Assembly (NCBI GenBank): GCA_016712275.1
Contig: JADJRI010000028.1
Location: forward strand, 4,973 to 68,972
Source of the DNA: Planctomycetota bacterium
Lineage (GTDB): Bacteria > Planctomycetota > Phycisphaerae > UBA1845 > UTPLA1
Reading direction: 5' to 3'
Length of the DNA: 64,000 bases
Shown: piece after piece, positions 18,089 through 27,688 of the stretch
Layout: each line of letters begins with the position of its first letter
Position numbering within the stretch: the first letter of the stretch is position 1
Position numbers and translations under genes: made by a program
The notes under the pieces: model-generated
Databases searched by the model: none
What the model saw: the letters and a program-made list of their open reading frames with translations, nothing else
Told to the model about the DNA's origin: nothing

Positions 18089-18693
18089 ATGAACATGGCG
18101 AACCTCGATGGCATTCAGGCGGCTCTGTCACGACGGGCATCGCTTCGCAAATGGCGGGCGGTGGCCGGCATCGTGATGGGTGTGCCGCTCTGCTTTGTCG
18201 CGCCATTCCTACTCGGAACGCTGTTCTGGTTCAGTTGCGGAATGCTGTTTGGCTGGCACTCGTGGATCTGGTTTTTCTGGGTATGGCCGCGTTGACGATA
18301 CCGCTGCTGATTCACCTCGAGTGGCGGACCGGGGGCAATTTTCTCGGCGAAGCGGGCCGGGATTTTGCGAAGGATAGCGCGTGGGACGGCCTGGCCATGC
18401 TCGGTTTGCCCTTTGGCAGCCCTGCGCTGGCGATTGCAGCCGCCAACCCGCGCGCGGCGACGGCCGGCTTCATGGAACTGTTTCTCATTGGGCCGAGGTT
18501 GTTGGTGCCGGGTGTGCGACATCTCGCGCTGGCCGCAAGGTTGCGGATGGTCGACACCGTCAGGGCCGCGCGGGTCATGGAGGAAATTGCTGACAGCGTC
18601 GTCCGCAATGGTGATGAAATCGCTGCTGGAGGCCTGGGAGCAGCCCCAGGTTCTCGGCTTTACCATTTATTGGCTGGCCGCGCGAGGCGCTGA
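18089..18693 (+). CDS. Unknown membrane protein (frameshifted)
   Basis: The gene is broken over two or three frames. It starts at ATG 18089 after GGAGG, with helix VAGIVMGVPLCFVAPFLLGTLFW, then near 18280 shifts by one base to continue LVDLVFLGMAALTIPLLIHLEW. A GXP-rich segment (MLGLPFGSPALAIAAANP) and an Arg-rich helix (RHLALAARLRMVDTVRAARV) follow. The end is uncertain: the frame stops at 18693, but an alternative frame from about 18610 reads LLEAWEQPQVLGFTIYWLA and stops at 18751, overlapping the RidA start. At least two membrane helices are present and no family was recognised. Confidence 0.5.
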
Positions 18694-18740
18694 GAAGCGT
18701 CTCGATGAATCCTGCAAGCCGTTAGACGGAGCACCGACGA

Positions 18741-19166
18741 ATGAATTATGAAAGCCATCGAGCGCCGCCGCCGGTCGGGGCGTTTCCTCATGCGAAGCGC
18801 GTGGGAAATCTGCTGTTTCTTTCCGGCATCGGTCCGAGGAAGCGCGACAGCAGGGAGATTCCCGGCGTCACGCTCGGCGCGGACGGCGAGATTGTGGACT
18901 ACGACATCACCGCGCAAACGCTGGCGGTTTTTGAGAATGTCCGTTTCGTGTTGGAGGATGCCGGCGCGAAGTGGGAAGACATTGCCGACGTGCAGGTCTT
19001 TCTGACGAATATGAATAAGGATTTTGCCACGTTTAATAAGCTCTATGCCGAGCACTTCGCGGGGCCGGCCAAGCCGAACCCGACGCGGACGACTGTGGAG
19101 GTGGGGGCGCTGCCGACGCCAATAGCGGTGGAGTTGAAAGTGATTGCTTGCATTTCAGCGCGATGA
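18741..19166 (+). CDS. RidA/YjgF/UK114 family protein
   Basis: A 141-residue protein of the RidA superfamily: HAKRVGNLLFLSGIGP near the N-terminus, FENVRFVLEDAGAKWEDI in the middle, VFLTNMNKDFATFNKLY, and the closing PTRTTVEVGALPTPIAVELKVIA. The Arg in PTRTTVEV is the conserved carboxylate-binding residue of the family. RidA hydrolyses reactive enamine/imine intermediates; some relatives are 2-aminomuconate deaminases in the kynurenine route. The gene converges with kynB-kynA, which suggests but does not prove a link to tryptophan breakdown. Confidence 0.88.
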   Translation: MNYESHRAPPPVGAFPHAKRVGNLLFLSGIGPRKRDSREIPGVTLGADGEIVDYDITAQTLAVFENVRFVLEDAGAKWEDIADVQVFLTNMNKDFATFNKLYAEHFAGPAKPNPTRTTVEVGALPTPIAVELKVIACISAR

Positions 19167-19218
19167 GATTCAGAATTGTGTTTTCGGGTACATCAGGGGA
19201 TGTAACGGTGCAATTCCA

Positions 19219-19902
19219 TTAGAGTTTACGCAGAATTGCCCGCACCGGACTCGCGTCGAAACCAACAAGCGGAAGCGGCAGGGCGATCAATTCATACATG
19301 CCCGATTGAACGTCTCTGAGAACCAGCCCTTCAAGTATCGCCATATCATTGCGAAGAAATGCTGCATGGGCCGGCAGGTCTTTGGATGTCATCGGATCGA
19401 CGCTGGGAGCGTCAGTGCCGATGGTGATGACGCCGCGTTCGTTCAGCCAATCGACTAGTGAGGGCTCCAGCCCGGAAAAGTCGTTGTTCCAATTGCGGTG
19501 ATCTGGAAATGTGCCGGTGGCGATGAGAATGCGAGGGGCGATGGCGGCCGTGTCGTCGATGCCCATGCTCGCAAATCCGGCTTTCACCAAGTCAATCGAT
19601 ACACGTGTTCCGGGAATTGCATCGACATGAACGACCTGACACGGGCCGATGTAGTATTCAAGTGACCGCTCATGAATCGCGGGCGCGTCTTTTCCGAAGT
19701 GATTTGGGCCGTCAGCGTGCGCACCGAGATGCACCGTCGTGTGTATCGTTGACAACGTAATATTGTCGCCGCGCTGCATGTCGCAGAGCACTTCGCGTGC
19801 GAGCGGCGTATCGCCCGGCCAGACGCCAATGTCAGGCGTGATGACCGGCGTGATGTCGTATATTGTGCTGCTCTTATCCATGTCGATTTGCCAGAATTGC
19901 AT
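19219..19902 (-). CDS. kynB: Kynurenine formamidase (cyclase family)
   Basis: Hydrolyses N-formylkynurenine to kynurenine and formate, the second step of oxidative tryptophan breakdown. It has 227 residues, and the metal-binding signature of the family is intact: HLGAHADGPNHF (HxGxHxDxPxH). Further marks are IYDITPVITPDIGVWPGDTP at the start and GTDAPSVDP near the active site. The ATG at 19900-19902 overlaps the kynA stop by one base (TGATG), so the start is set there by translational coupling; ATG 19881 is an alternative. The operon partner upstream is kynA. Confidence 0.92.
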   Translation of the reverse strand: MQFWQIDMDKSSTIYDITPVITPDIGVWPGDTPLAREVLCDMQRGDNITLSTIHTTVHLGAHADGPNHFGKDAPAIHERSLEYYIGPCQVVHVDAIPGTRVSIDLVKAGFASMGIDDTAAIAPRILIATGTFPDHRNWNNDFSGLEPSLVDWLNERGVITIGTDAPSVDPMTSKDLPAHAAFLRNDMAILEGLVLRDVQSGMYELIALPLPLVGFDASPVRAILRKL

Positions 19903-20690
19903 CACAGTCGATGTCTGATTGCCCAAAGGTCGGGAAACACTGGCTGAAACAGGGAACGCTTCAGAAACTCCACTCCGAGCGAACCGCCCGTCCCTTGTTT
20001 ATTCCCAATCGTTCTCTCAACCACCTTCACATGGCGATATCGCCACTCCTGCTGGCCCTCGTCGAAGTCCGTCATCGATTCGAAGAGGATGACGACATCT
20101 TCATTGCCCGGCGTCTTGTACAGATTGTAAATACCCTCCTGCACCTCCACATTCGGCCGTGTCGATTCTGTCACCGGCTTGTCGCGCAGCTCCCGCTGAA
20201 TGGTGACGCCGCGATGCGCCAGAAAATCATAGAAATGGTCCACAACGCTGCGCGCGTTAAACCGCCGTTTCACCTTTTCCAGGCCCGCCGGTTCGTTCTC
20301 GCAGGGCTTCATCATTTCCGCCCGCTTTGATCCGAGCACGAATTCGAACTCACGAAACTGGGCCGATTGAAAACCCGACGAGGTCTCCAGCCGATCGCGA
20401 AAACTGGTAAAGGACATCGGCGTCATCGTTTCTAGAATGTCCAACTGGCCGACGAGTGTCTTCATGATGGTGCGCAATCGCTTCCACGTATGGATGGCGC
20501 CGAACAGGTCATTCGACGTAAAATCGTGGCACACTTTCTCCATCTCGTGCAGCATCAGTCGAAACCACAGCTCGTACGTTTGATGAATGACGATGAACAG
20601 CATTTCGTCGTGCTCGGCCGGCGACGACATCGGAACCTGCAATTCAAGCAGTTTGTCAATTTTCAGATAGCTACCGTAGGTCAGCGCCAT
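19902..20690 (-). CDS. kynA: Tryptophan 2,3-dioxygenase
   Basis: A heme enzyme that opens the indole ring of L-tryptophan with O2 to give N-formylkynurenine. It has 262 residues, normal for bacterial TDO. Recognisable parts are LTYGSYLKIDKLL, the substrate-pocket helix IHQTYELWFRLMLHEMEKV, LETMTPMSFTSFRDRL, FQSAQFREFEFVLG, and the C-terminal YRHVKVVERTIG.KQGTGGS block with the axial heme His. The start at 20690 gives MALTYGSYL; 13 more in-frame codons upstream are not family-like. The stop TGA overlaps the kynB ATG. Confidence 0.96.
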   Translation of the reverse strand: MALTYGSYLKIDKLLELQVPMSSPAEHDEMLFIVIHQTYELWFRLMLHEMEKVCHDFTSNDLFGAIHTWKRLRTIMKTLVGQLDILETMTPMSFTSFRDRLETSSGFQSAQFREFEFVLGSKRAEMMKPCENEPAGLEKVKRRFNARSVVDHFYDFLAHRGVTIQRELRDKPVTESTRPNVEVQEGIYNLYKTPGNEDVVILFESMTDFDEGQQEWRYRHVKVVERTIGNKQGTGGSLGVEFLKRSLFQPVFPDLWAIRHRL

Positions 20691-21136
20691 GTTCGGGCTA
20701 CTCCATCGGCATGGATGCTTCCATGCCACCGTTCAATTCGTGGTCATTTCCATGCGGCATTTAGCCGTCGAAACTGATGTTGCCAATCGACCTCATCTTA
20801 GCCACGGGTCGATGCAGCCGCGAGTCAATCGGCAGGAATTGAAATTCGGCGTGAGACCATAAATCCCGCTTCGTTCATGGGATAGGTAACGGGGTGTGGT
20901 TTCCGCCATTAGACCGCGGACTGAAGTATCACGAAAATCGGACCCTATGCACGAGGCCGTTCGCTTTTCAAAGCTACAGGGTTCGGCAATCTTGGGCGAA
21001 AATGATATGATGGTTGCCGCACGCAACAGGGGAGCGGCAATTTTCATCACTGGACGGCTTGGTCTGTAAGGCCCGGGGATTTTCTCGCGATTGCGCCCAT
21101 AATATCCCGCGAATCAGGAAACCAAGGAGCAACGAC
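20691..21136. other. 446-base divergent intergenic region
   Basis: The region separates kynA (minus) from the large exported protein (plus). It should hold both promoters, but no convincing -35/-10 pair or operator repeat was identified by eye. The only clear signal is the ribosome site AAGGAGC just before GTG 21137. Confidence 0.4.
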
Positions 21137-23293
21137 GTGTATCGCAGTCTGATACGATCGACTCTCGCCATATCGGTCCTTTGCGGCATCGCAACAGCGC
21201 GCGGCGACGAACCGTCGTCCCAAACGCCTTCATCAAGTGCAGCGACCTCTCAGGCAACCGAATTGGGCAAGCCACGGGTCGAGGTGTTCATTCCTTCGAT
21301 TTCCGAATTGGGAAAAAAGGCGGCGATTTCGAAGACGGCAACGCTTTATGAATCCCTTTCGGTGCTGATACCGGCGCCGCAGAATGAAACCGGCGAAGGG
21401 CTTGATTTTGACGCGATTGCCGGACTCGCAGAGAAAATCGCATCGTGGCCCGATACACCGATTACCATCGCGATTTTCACGCAGGACCGTGAAGGCCGCG
21501 CCCGCTGGATGCTCGAAGTCAATTGGTCCATGGAGGAATTCGCCTCGCGATTGCGGCAAATCCTTGAAGATGAATCCGCGAAGCAGCTCCTGAAAAATGT
21601 TGAGCTGAAGGAGGATAGCGAAAACGGCTATCGACTGGAATTACCCGACATGCTGCTGGCGGTCGTGCGAAAGACGGCTCACGGCGCCATGATCGCCTCC
21701 TCGACCGATGTTTCGATGCCCGAAGAAATCTGGAAGGGCGCTGAAAGAAAGCGAAAGATTTCGCCGGTGCTATATTGCCGTCTGAATCTAGATGCCGGCA
21801 CAGAGGAAGAAAAGGGTTCATCGTTGTTTTCCGGCATTGCCGGCGTCGATGCCGTGCGCTATGAGCTTACGCCGCGAAGCAACGGCGAATGGAGCGACAC
21901 GATCAGTGTGAGTTGGAATCCGCTGCTCGGCGCCGCGCTCAAGCTGCTTTTTAAGAAAGTATCCCATCCGTTTGATTGCCCGAAGAATGCGTTCGCGACA
22001 GCCGTCATCAACAGCAGTATGGGCGAGGGCGCAGCGGACGCATTGACCGGCCTGCCTCTGGGCACGATTGGATCCAAAGTGGGCTCCGAGATGATGTTTG
22101 CTTCCGTGGAAGGAACCGGGTTTCTCCCGGTGCCGGATCAGTTCTTTGTTTTTCACACAGAGCAATCCCCCGACACGATCAATGAAGCGATTCGGGGGGC
22201 AATCTCGGAAGAGACCAAGCGACGGGCCGAGGATGATCTCGCGCCCCGATGGTATGAGATTGAAATCGACGGCAAGGTCGTTTTCTGGCGCGACCCCGGC
22301 GCCGATGGTGTTTACGGCCTCATGCCGATGACCTTTCGCACCGTGATCTTCTTCGATCATGAGGCAGAGGACGACGACCATGATGCCAGACTCGTGGTGT
22401 GCAGCACGAGCACCTGGGCCGATGATGCGGTTAAGAGCTGGGCCGCGGCGAACGAAAAGACCATCAAGCTGCCCGTGTCGAAAAAAGTGCATTGGCAGGC
22501 GAAGCTCAATTGGAAAACTGTTTACGCGCTGGCCCATCCGTTTCTTGGAATTCTCTCGAGTTTCGTCGAGGGATCGTCGATGCCGCCCGATGCAGCCGAA
22601 TTGGGCGATGCACTCGCGGATTCCGACATTCAAATTCAAATCGGATTTGGCGGCTTGAATGCGCGCCACATCGGGCCCATGCCGCTCGGCGCGATTTATG
22701 TGCCGGCTGTAATGGGCATGGCGCTGTCGACCGGAGCCGATGGATCGAGCGAAGCGGCCCGCGAGCAAACGGCCTGTCGCAATCTGCGCGTGCTGTATCA
22801 TCACTCGAAACTATTTAAGAGGGATTACGGGCGGTGGCCGGCAAATGTCGCGGAGCTTGATGGGTATGTCGACTTCGCTTCACACTGGAGCCTGCTTTAC
22901 CTGCGGAAGCGTGAACGATCCTTCGGTGAAGGACTGGTCAAGGCGCTTTTTGCAAGCGACAAGAAAAAGTCGGCGGCCGATTCGGAAGTGGATGAAAAGG
23001 CGTATGACGATTCGCTCTATGTCATCGAGTGGTCCAAGTCGGACAATGAATGGCAACTGATGTATCGCGCGGATGAATTTGTCCACTATGAAAACATCTA
23101 CATCGACTCGGCAGGGGAGATTCACCGGATTCCCAGGAAGCCGATTTCACCCGTTGTCGCTAACACGGGTGCAAAAAGCGATCCTCCCAAGAACTCGGAT
23201 GAAGTGAAGCCCGGCAAATCCGATGGCGAGAAGCAAAAGGGCGATTCAGATAAGGAAAAGAAACAGAAAACGAAAAAGAAGATTCTGCTGTGA
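21137..23293 (+). CDS. Large exported protein, unknown
   Basis: A 718-residue protein. GTG 21137 is chosen because AAGGAGC lies about 7 bases upstream and translation then begins with a signal peptide (VYRSLIRSTLAISVLCGIATARG, cleavage near ARG-DE). The body alternates beta and helix without a recognised domain (ITIAIFTQDREGRARWMLEVNW, FFDHEAEDDDHDARLVVCST). Near residue 560 is a segment resembling the N-terminal helix of exported type II-like proteins (ACRNLRVLYHHSKLFKRDYGRWPANVAEL). The C-terminal 45 residues are a Lys/Asp/Ser-rich disordered tail. It is 78 bases before sppA on the same strand, so the two may be co-transcribed. Confidence 0.7.
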   Translation: MYRSLIRSTLAISVLCGIATARGDEPSSQTPSSSAATSQATELGKPRVEVFIPSISELGKKAAISKTATLYESLSVLIPAPQNETGEGLDFDAIAGLAEKIASWPDTPITIAIFTQDREGRARWMLEVNWSMEEFASRLRQILEDESAKQLLKNVELKEDSENGYRLELPDMLLAVVRKTAHGAMIASSTDVSMPEEIWKGAERKRKISPVLYCRLNLDAGTEEEKGSSLFSGIAGVDAVRYELTPRSNGEWSDTISVSWNPLLGAALKLLFKKVSHPFDCPKNAFATAVINSSMGEGAADALTGLPLGTIGSKVGSEMMFASVEGTGFLPVPDQFFVFHTEQSPDTINEAIRGAISEETKRRAEDDLAPRWYEIEIDGKVVFWRDPGADGVYGLMPMTFRTVIFFDHEAEDDDHDARLVVCSTSTWADDAVKSWAAANEKTIKLPVSKKVHWQAKLNWKTVYALAHPFLGILSSFVEGSSMPPDAAELGDALADSDIQIQIGFGGLNARHIGPMPLGAIYVPAVMGMALSTGADGSSEAAREQTACRNLRVLYHHSKLFKRDYGRWPANVAELDGYVDFASHWSLLYLRKRERSFGEGLVKALFASDKKKSAADSEVDEKAYDDSLYVIEWSKSDNEWQLMYRADEFVHYENIYIDSAGEIHRIPRKPISPVVANTGAKSDPPKNSDEVKPGKSDGEKQKGDSDKEKKQKTKKKILL

Positions 23294-23371
23294 GCGTTCA
23301 TGATGGGGCGGTCGCACCTTTTTATAAAGGCAACCTAAGTTCGAAACTGGTTACAGGCGAGGAGATATGCG

Positions 23372-25291
23372 ATGCGGAAGAAAATGATTGGAATTCTGGC
23401 AATGGTGTTGGCTGCCACAATTGTCTTGGTGAAGCCGGTTCGCGCGGCGGATGAGCCGAAAGACAAATCCGCAGACAAAAAGGCCGACGCAAAATCCTCG
23501 GACAAGAAGGATGATGCCAAGGAGAAGGCGGTCGATCCCGTCAAGCGGCTGATTGAAATCCGCATCGATCCGTTTCTCGTACCGGCGCGGGCGATCAATG
23601 TGCCGCTTCCCGGCCGCGTAAGAACGGCGCGAGAGTTCATCGAAAATCTCGAATCGCTGGCCAAGGACGATACGGTCGGCGCTGTTTTGCTGAATCTGGA
23701 TGGCTTGGCGCTGGGTATTTCCGACATCGAAGAGCTGCGGCATGGCCTGGACGCTTTCAAAAAGTCCGGAAAGAAAGTGAAGGCGTATCTCAATTCCGGC
23801 GATCCGAACGGCTACCTCCTCGCCAGCGGCGCGGACGAAATTGCCATGGCACCAAGCGGTTCGCTTGCGCTTCCGGGATTGGGCCGGGTCTTCACGTTCC
23901 TCAAGGGCATGTATCAGCTTCAGGGCATTGAGTATGAGGTCATCACCGCGGGCGAATTCAAGTACCCCGGGTTCAACAACAGCCGCGAGCCCAATAAGTT
24001 CTTCCTCGAAGAGATGAATCAGATCATGGATTCGCAGTATGGCGACTATGTGAAGATGATCGCCGACGGCCGCAAGCTCAGCGAGGACAAGGTTCGCAAA
24101 ATCGTCGATCAGGCCCTGTTCAAGGCGGAGGACGCCAAGAATTCCGGATTGGTCGATGAAATCGCCTATTACGATGATTATCGCGAGCGGATTCTGCGAC
24201 GCGAGAAATTCAAGAAGGGCCACGACGCCGGCAGCGGCATGGCCAATATCACATCGCTGCAGGACTTGCTGACCCAAATCACCAAGGAAATGAGCAAGGC
24301 GCAGGACAGCTACAAGGCCGTCGGACCGAAGATTGCAGTTCTTCATGCCCGCGGACCCATCGTCGACCAGAGCCTCGGCTCGGCGCTGTCGTCGTCGATG
24401 ATCATGCGGGACGAGTTTGTGAAGACGATCGAGGAGATTCGCAAGAACAAGACGGTTCGCGCCGTTGTGCTTCGTGTCGATAGCCCCGGCGGCTCTGCAT
24501 ATGCCTCTGACATCATATGGAAGAAGCTGGTTGAGTTGAACGAGGAAAAACCCGTCGTCGTCAGCATGGGTACGGTTGCAGGTTCCGGCGGATACTACAT
24601 TGCCTGTCCGGGACGTTTGATTTTCGCCGAACCCACGACCATTACCGGCTCGATCGGCGTCATCGCCATGCTGACAAACCAAACGTCGATGTTGAACCGG
24701 ATGGATGTCAATACCTTCGAGATGAAGCGCGGCGCGCGATCGCTGCTCGGATCCGGTCACCGCGACATGTCCAACGAAGACAAGGAGATGCTCAAGACCT
24801 ACATTCTCGATACTTACGAGCAATTTCTCGATCGCGTGGCCGAAGGCCGCAAGATGCCGAAGAACGAGATTCGAAAGCTGGCGGGCGGCCGGATTTACAC
24901 CGGGCGCACGGCACTGGATATTGGCCTCGTCGATCGGCTTGGCGGATTGAATGATGCCATCGCGGCTGTTCGCGAAATGGCTGATATTCCGAAGAGCGCG
25001 GAAATCAAGCTGGTTCACTATCCGCGGCCCAGTTCGCTGGATGAGCTGGCCGAGAGCCTCTTCGGCGTGACGGCGCTGTTGGAAACCGCCAAGCTGGCGC
25101 AAATGCCGGCCGCGGCGATTACATTCGAACAGCAGCTCTCATTGTTCGCGGGCAGACCGATTCCGTTGTGCTGGATGGGCATGTCGGAATTGAGCACGTG
25201 GACTTCGCCGTTTGCAACGTCGACATTGCCGAACCTGCTGCAGGGAATCGAACCATTGACGCCGGCCATGAGCCCGGCGCCGCTGCCCTGA
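23372..25291 (+). CDS. sppA: Signal peptide peptidase SppA, long type
   Basis: A 639-residue serine peptidase with two tandem S49 domains that degrades cleaved signal peptides at the membrane. It has an N-terminal signal/anchor (MIGILAMVLAATIVLV) followed by a charged Lys/Asp linker of about 30 residues. The general-base Lys lies in GEFKYPGFN (K197) in the first domain and the nucleophile Ser in VAGSGGYYIA (S405) in the second, the arrangement of 67-kDa SppA. Other marks are RVDSPGGSAYASD and PTTITGSIGVI. The ribosome site is GAGGAGATATGCG before ATG 23372. The last 80 residues are unlike other SppA. Confidence 0.94.
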   Translation: MRKKMIGILAMVLAATIVLVKPVRAADEPKDKSADKKADAKSSDKKDDAKEKAVDPVKRLIEIRIDPFLVPARAINVPLPGRVRTAREFIENLESLAKDDTVGAVLLNLDGLALGISDIEELRHGLDAFKKSGKKVKAYLNSGDPNGYLLASGADEIAMAPSGSLALPGLGRVFTFLKGMYQLQGIEYEVITAGEFKYPGFNNSREPNKFFLEEMNQIMDSQYGDYVKMIADGRKLSEDKVRKIVDQALFKAEDAKNSGLVDEIAYYDDYRERILRREKFKKGHDAGSGMANITSLQDLLTQITKEMSKAQDSYKAVGPKIAVLHARGPIVDQSLGSALSSSMIMRDEFVKTIEEIRKNKTVRAVVLRVDSPGGSAYASDIIWKKLVELNEEKPVVVSMGTVAGSGGYYIACPGRLIFAEPTTITGSIGVIAMLTNQTSMLNRMDVNTFEMKRGARSLLGSGHRDMSNEDKEMLKTYILDTYEQFLDRVAEGRKMPKNEIRKLAGGRIYTGRTALDIGLVDRLGGLNDAIAAVREMADIPKSAEIKLVHYPRPSSLDELAESLFGVTALLETAKLAQMPAAAITFEQQLSLFAGRPIPLCWMGMSELSTWTSPFATSTLPNLLQGIEPLTPAMSPAPLP

Positions 25292-25339
25292 ATCGAGTCG
25301 GATCAGATTAGAAGCATCCAATAATTGATGTGATTCTCC

Positions 25340-25376
25340 GCGCGGCAACGATCCATTCGTTGCCGTGCTGCTTTTT
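25340..25376 (+). terminator. Rho-independent terminator after sppA
   Basis: GCGCGGCAACGA at 25340-25351 pairs with TCGTTGCCGTGC at 25357-25368 over a 5-base loop, and a short GCT is followed by TTTTT at 25372-25376. It lies about 50 bases after the sppA stop and in front of the convergent gene. Confidence 0.75.
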
Positions 25377-25407
25377 ACCGATTCGGTAAATGGCGCAGCG
25401 TGAGCGA

Positions 25408-27330
25408 CTATCGCTTCCGATCGTCCGCGATGAGAAATGGGAAATCAAGAACCGCACCACGCCGATCCTTCAGAATTTGAGCGGATCGTTTGTCCCAACC
25501 ATCTCCGCAGGCAATCTCGCTGAATGCGCGGCTGGCGCCTTTTTGCATAATTTTGGCAAGTCCGTGACGCAGATTATTGTTGACATCGGGTTGCCCGAAG
25601 TTTGGGATCTCGCATGACGTATTTGCAAATGACATGCCAGCGGCACGTCCAGCGCTGTCAAGCGATTGATACCAGGCGCGAACGGAAGGGGCCAGCGTCC
25701 AAGGAGAATTCATCGCAAAAACGCCGGCCGATGGCAGATACACCAGCCATCCACTCGGACCCTTGACGCGATTGAGCAGCACTTGCTCGGCAGCGGACCA
25801 GTCGACTCCCCTGGGAACGCCTGAAAGCGCAAATAGAATGTGAAGATTGGAGCTATCGGTGAGCGGCCCCACGGACTCCGTGAGCAGTTCGGTCAGTCCC
25901 GCCGTCGTGGATTCCCTGGTCAGCAGGAGTGGCTGTTCGAATTCCGTCGTCGTGACGGGCGTTGCGGTCGGCGAACGAACGATGAAGGCGTGCACAGCGC
26001 CTCGGCCGGTTCCCGCGTTTCCGGTCTGGAAAAGCTCGATGAAAAGATGAACATCGCCGGGTCTGGGCTGGCCGCGAAAACCAATGACTTTTTGCAGTTG
26101 CAGAATATCAACTGCGCCTTCATTGAACGCGCTTCCCACCAGGGTCAATTCGGCGGCTTTGGCCTGTTGAATAAGGCGGAAAGCATCTTCCTTGTTGTTG
26201 GCCTGCTGGGCCGCGAGAAATTGTGCTTCAAGGTTGATCCGGCGAATCCGCCCGCGCGAACGAAAGTCAGGGGAAAGCGGCAACTTGTCGCGCGCGTCGA
26301 GCGCATCGGCCGATCCAGCTCTCAGTCGTGCGATCCAGTCGGAAATGGCCGGCCATGCGTCGGGCCCCTGCGCAAAGGCATTGTGAACTTCCTGCACTTT
26401 GACCCATGCGTCCGCGCCGGATTGAGCCGAGGCGGCCCGCGCCCCCGCATCGATACTCGTCGCGGCCTGTAGGACGCGCGCAATCGTTTCCCATCGCCAC
26501 AGGTGCCTTTGGCCGAAGGACTCCGCCTTGATCTGCCAGTATTCCGGCTTGTCCAAATCGCTGCCCGGCCGCAAATCCGAGCCATCCAGCCCCAGTGTTC
26601 TGGCAAACAGGACAGACATCAATTCAGTGGCGGATGCGTTGGGTTGTTCGGCGAAGCCGGTTTGCATTTCGGGCGACCCGAAAACGGCCGTGGCCCTCGT
26701 CAGCAGGGCGGGCAATGCCGGCAGACCGGTGACGCGGCCGGCGATCAACTCTGCGATTTCGCGCGGCATGGCGTCGGGTGAATCCGAGCGGATGTTCAGG
26801 CTCTGCCTCGGAATTCCACGGGCGAAAAGCGTCGCCTTTTCAACGGGCGTGAGCGCGGCGATCTTCGATGGGTCTTCCTGCATCGCCTGAAAGCGCCGCA
26901 CCAATTCCGCTGGCTCAAAAATATCGATGATGGGTTTGATGACATCCATCAGCTTCATAAGCGAAGCCTCAACTTCCGGCGAAACGAGCGCGAGGTCGAT
27001 CGCGCGCCATCGGCGCATCCGCTTCTGGGCTTCGGCCGCCAACTCGTATGCAAGATTGCTGTCAGTGGCTTGCCGCAAGTCGGCGGCATTTCGCAGGAAG
27101 GTGACTTGATCGTCGGGACTGGGCAACAGGCGGCACAACTCGACGGCGCTGGCGACCAGCGCTTGTTTATCTTCGACGGTCACCATCGGGCGCGCGGCGA
27201 TGGCCGCTTCAAGTATTCCGATGGAATCAGCCGTAGAGGCGGCGTTGTTTGGTTGGGCATACAATCGCGGCGCCATGCACGCGGCCATGCAGAACGTGCA
27301 GATCAAACAGGATATTCCGTTGAATCTCAT
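25408..27330 (-). CDS. Large exported protein, unknown
   Basis: A 640-residue protein with a signal peptide (ISCLICTFCMAACMAPRLYA, cleavage near LYA-QPN). The first 250 residues are helical and could form repeat hairpins (ELCRLLPSPDDQVTFLRNAADLR, DLRQATDSNLAYELAAEAQKR). The C-terminal 180 residues contain LHILFALSGVP, WSAAEQVLLNRV and WLVYLPSAGVFA, which loosely recall the fold pattern of CHAT domains, but the catalytic His/Cys context is not evident, so no function is given. It follows a small lipoprotein gene on the same strand. Confidence 0.65.
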   Translation of the reverse strand: MRFNGISCLICTFCMAACMAPRLYAQPNNAASTADSIGILEAAIAARPMVTVEDKQALVASAVELCRLLPSPDDQVTFLRNAADLRQATDSNLAYELAAEAQKRMRRWRAIDLALVSPEVEASLMKLMDVIKPIIDIFEPAELVRRFQAMQEDPSKIAALTPVEKATLFARGIPRQSLNIRSDSPDAMPREIAELIAGRVTGLPALPALLTRATAVFGSPEMQTGFAEQPNASATELMSVLFARTLGLDGSDLRPGSDLDKPEYWQIKAESFGQRHLWRWETIARVLQAATSIDAGARAASAQSGADAWVKVQEVHNAFAQGPDAWPAISDWIARLRAGSADALDARDKLPLSPDFRSRGRIRRINLEAQFLAAQQANNKEDAFRLIQQAKAAELTLVGSAFNEGAVDILQLQKVIGFRGQPRPGDVHLFIELFQTGNAGTGRGAVHAFIVRSPTATPVTTTEFEQPLLLTRESTTAGLTELLTESVGPLTDSSNLHILFALSGVPRGVDWSAAEQVLLNRVKGPSGWLVYLPSAGVFAMNSPWTLAPSVRAWYQSLDSAGRAAGMSFANTSCEIPNFGQPDVNNNLRHGLAKIMQKGASRAFSEIACGDGWDKRSAQILKDRRGAVLDFPFLIADDRKR

Positions 27331-27403
27331 GGTTGCGTGTTTGAATCAGAATCCGGCAAAACCGCCGCCTGTAAGTGTGCCGAATTGAGAATGCCCATCG
27401 GGA

Positions 27404-27688
27404 CTACGGCCGTCCGCCGACGCGCGGCTGATCCACCGAGCGCGTTCCGCCCCGAGGATTATTCTGGCTGGGACGCCGCCCGCGATCTTCTCGTTCCTCT
27501 TTTTGTGCATCCAATTCCGCGGAAGCTCGATCGGCGTCGCTGCCGGCGATGGGATCGCCTTTTCCGTCGGACGTGGTCTGTGATGTCGATGTTCCCTCGT
27601 TCGACTGGCATGCGAATGATGCAATGACTGGCAAGATCATGAATGAACCAGCCATTAGCAAGCGGATTATTCCTCGTACATTAGACAT
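27404..27688 (-). CDS. Small lipoprotein, unknown
   Basis: A 94-residue protein starting MSNVRGIIRLLMAGSFM. Its signal peptide ends in SFACQSNEG, so Cys27 is the likely lipidated residue, although the lipobox is imperfect. The mature part is hydrophilic and disordered (Arg, Glu, Asp, Gly-rich; RPSQNNPRGGT). The start is set by AAGAGGTGATCCT before ATG at 27686-27688. It lies 73 bases upstream of the 640-residue exported protein in the same direction. Confidence 0.6.
   Translation of the reverse strand: MSNVRGIIRLLMAGSFMILPVIASFACQSNEGTSTSQTTSDGKGDPIAGSDADRASAELDAQKEEREDRGRRPSQNNPRGGTRSVDQPRVGGRP

Noticed and set aside
21818..22804. A 328-codon minus-strand frame opposite the large exported protein
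   Set aside because: It lies inside a gene with signal peptide and ribosome site and has no family-like motif. It is treated as a shadow.
23351..25102. A 583-codon open frame on the minus strand opposite sppA
   Set aside because: It mirrors the codon bias of the intact sppA gene, has no ribosome site and no recognisable domain, and sppA carries both catalytic motifs. It is an antisense shadow.
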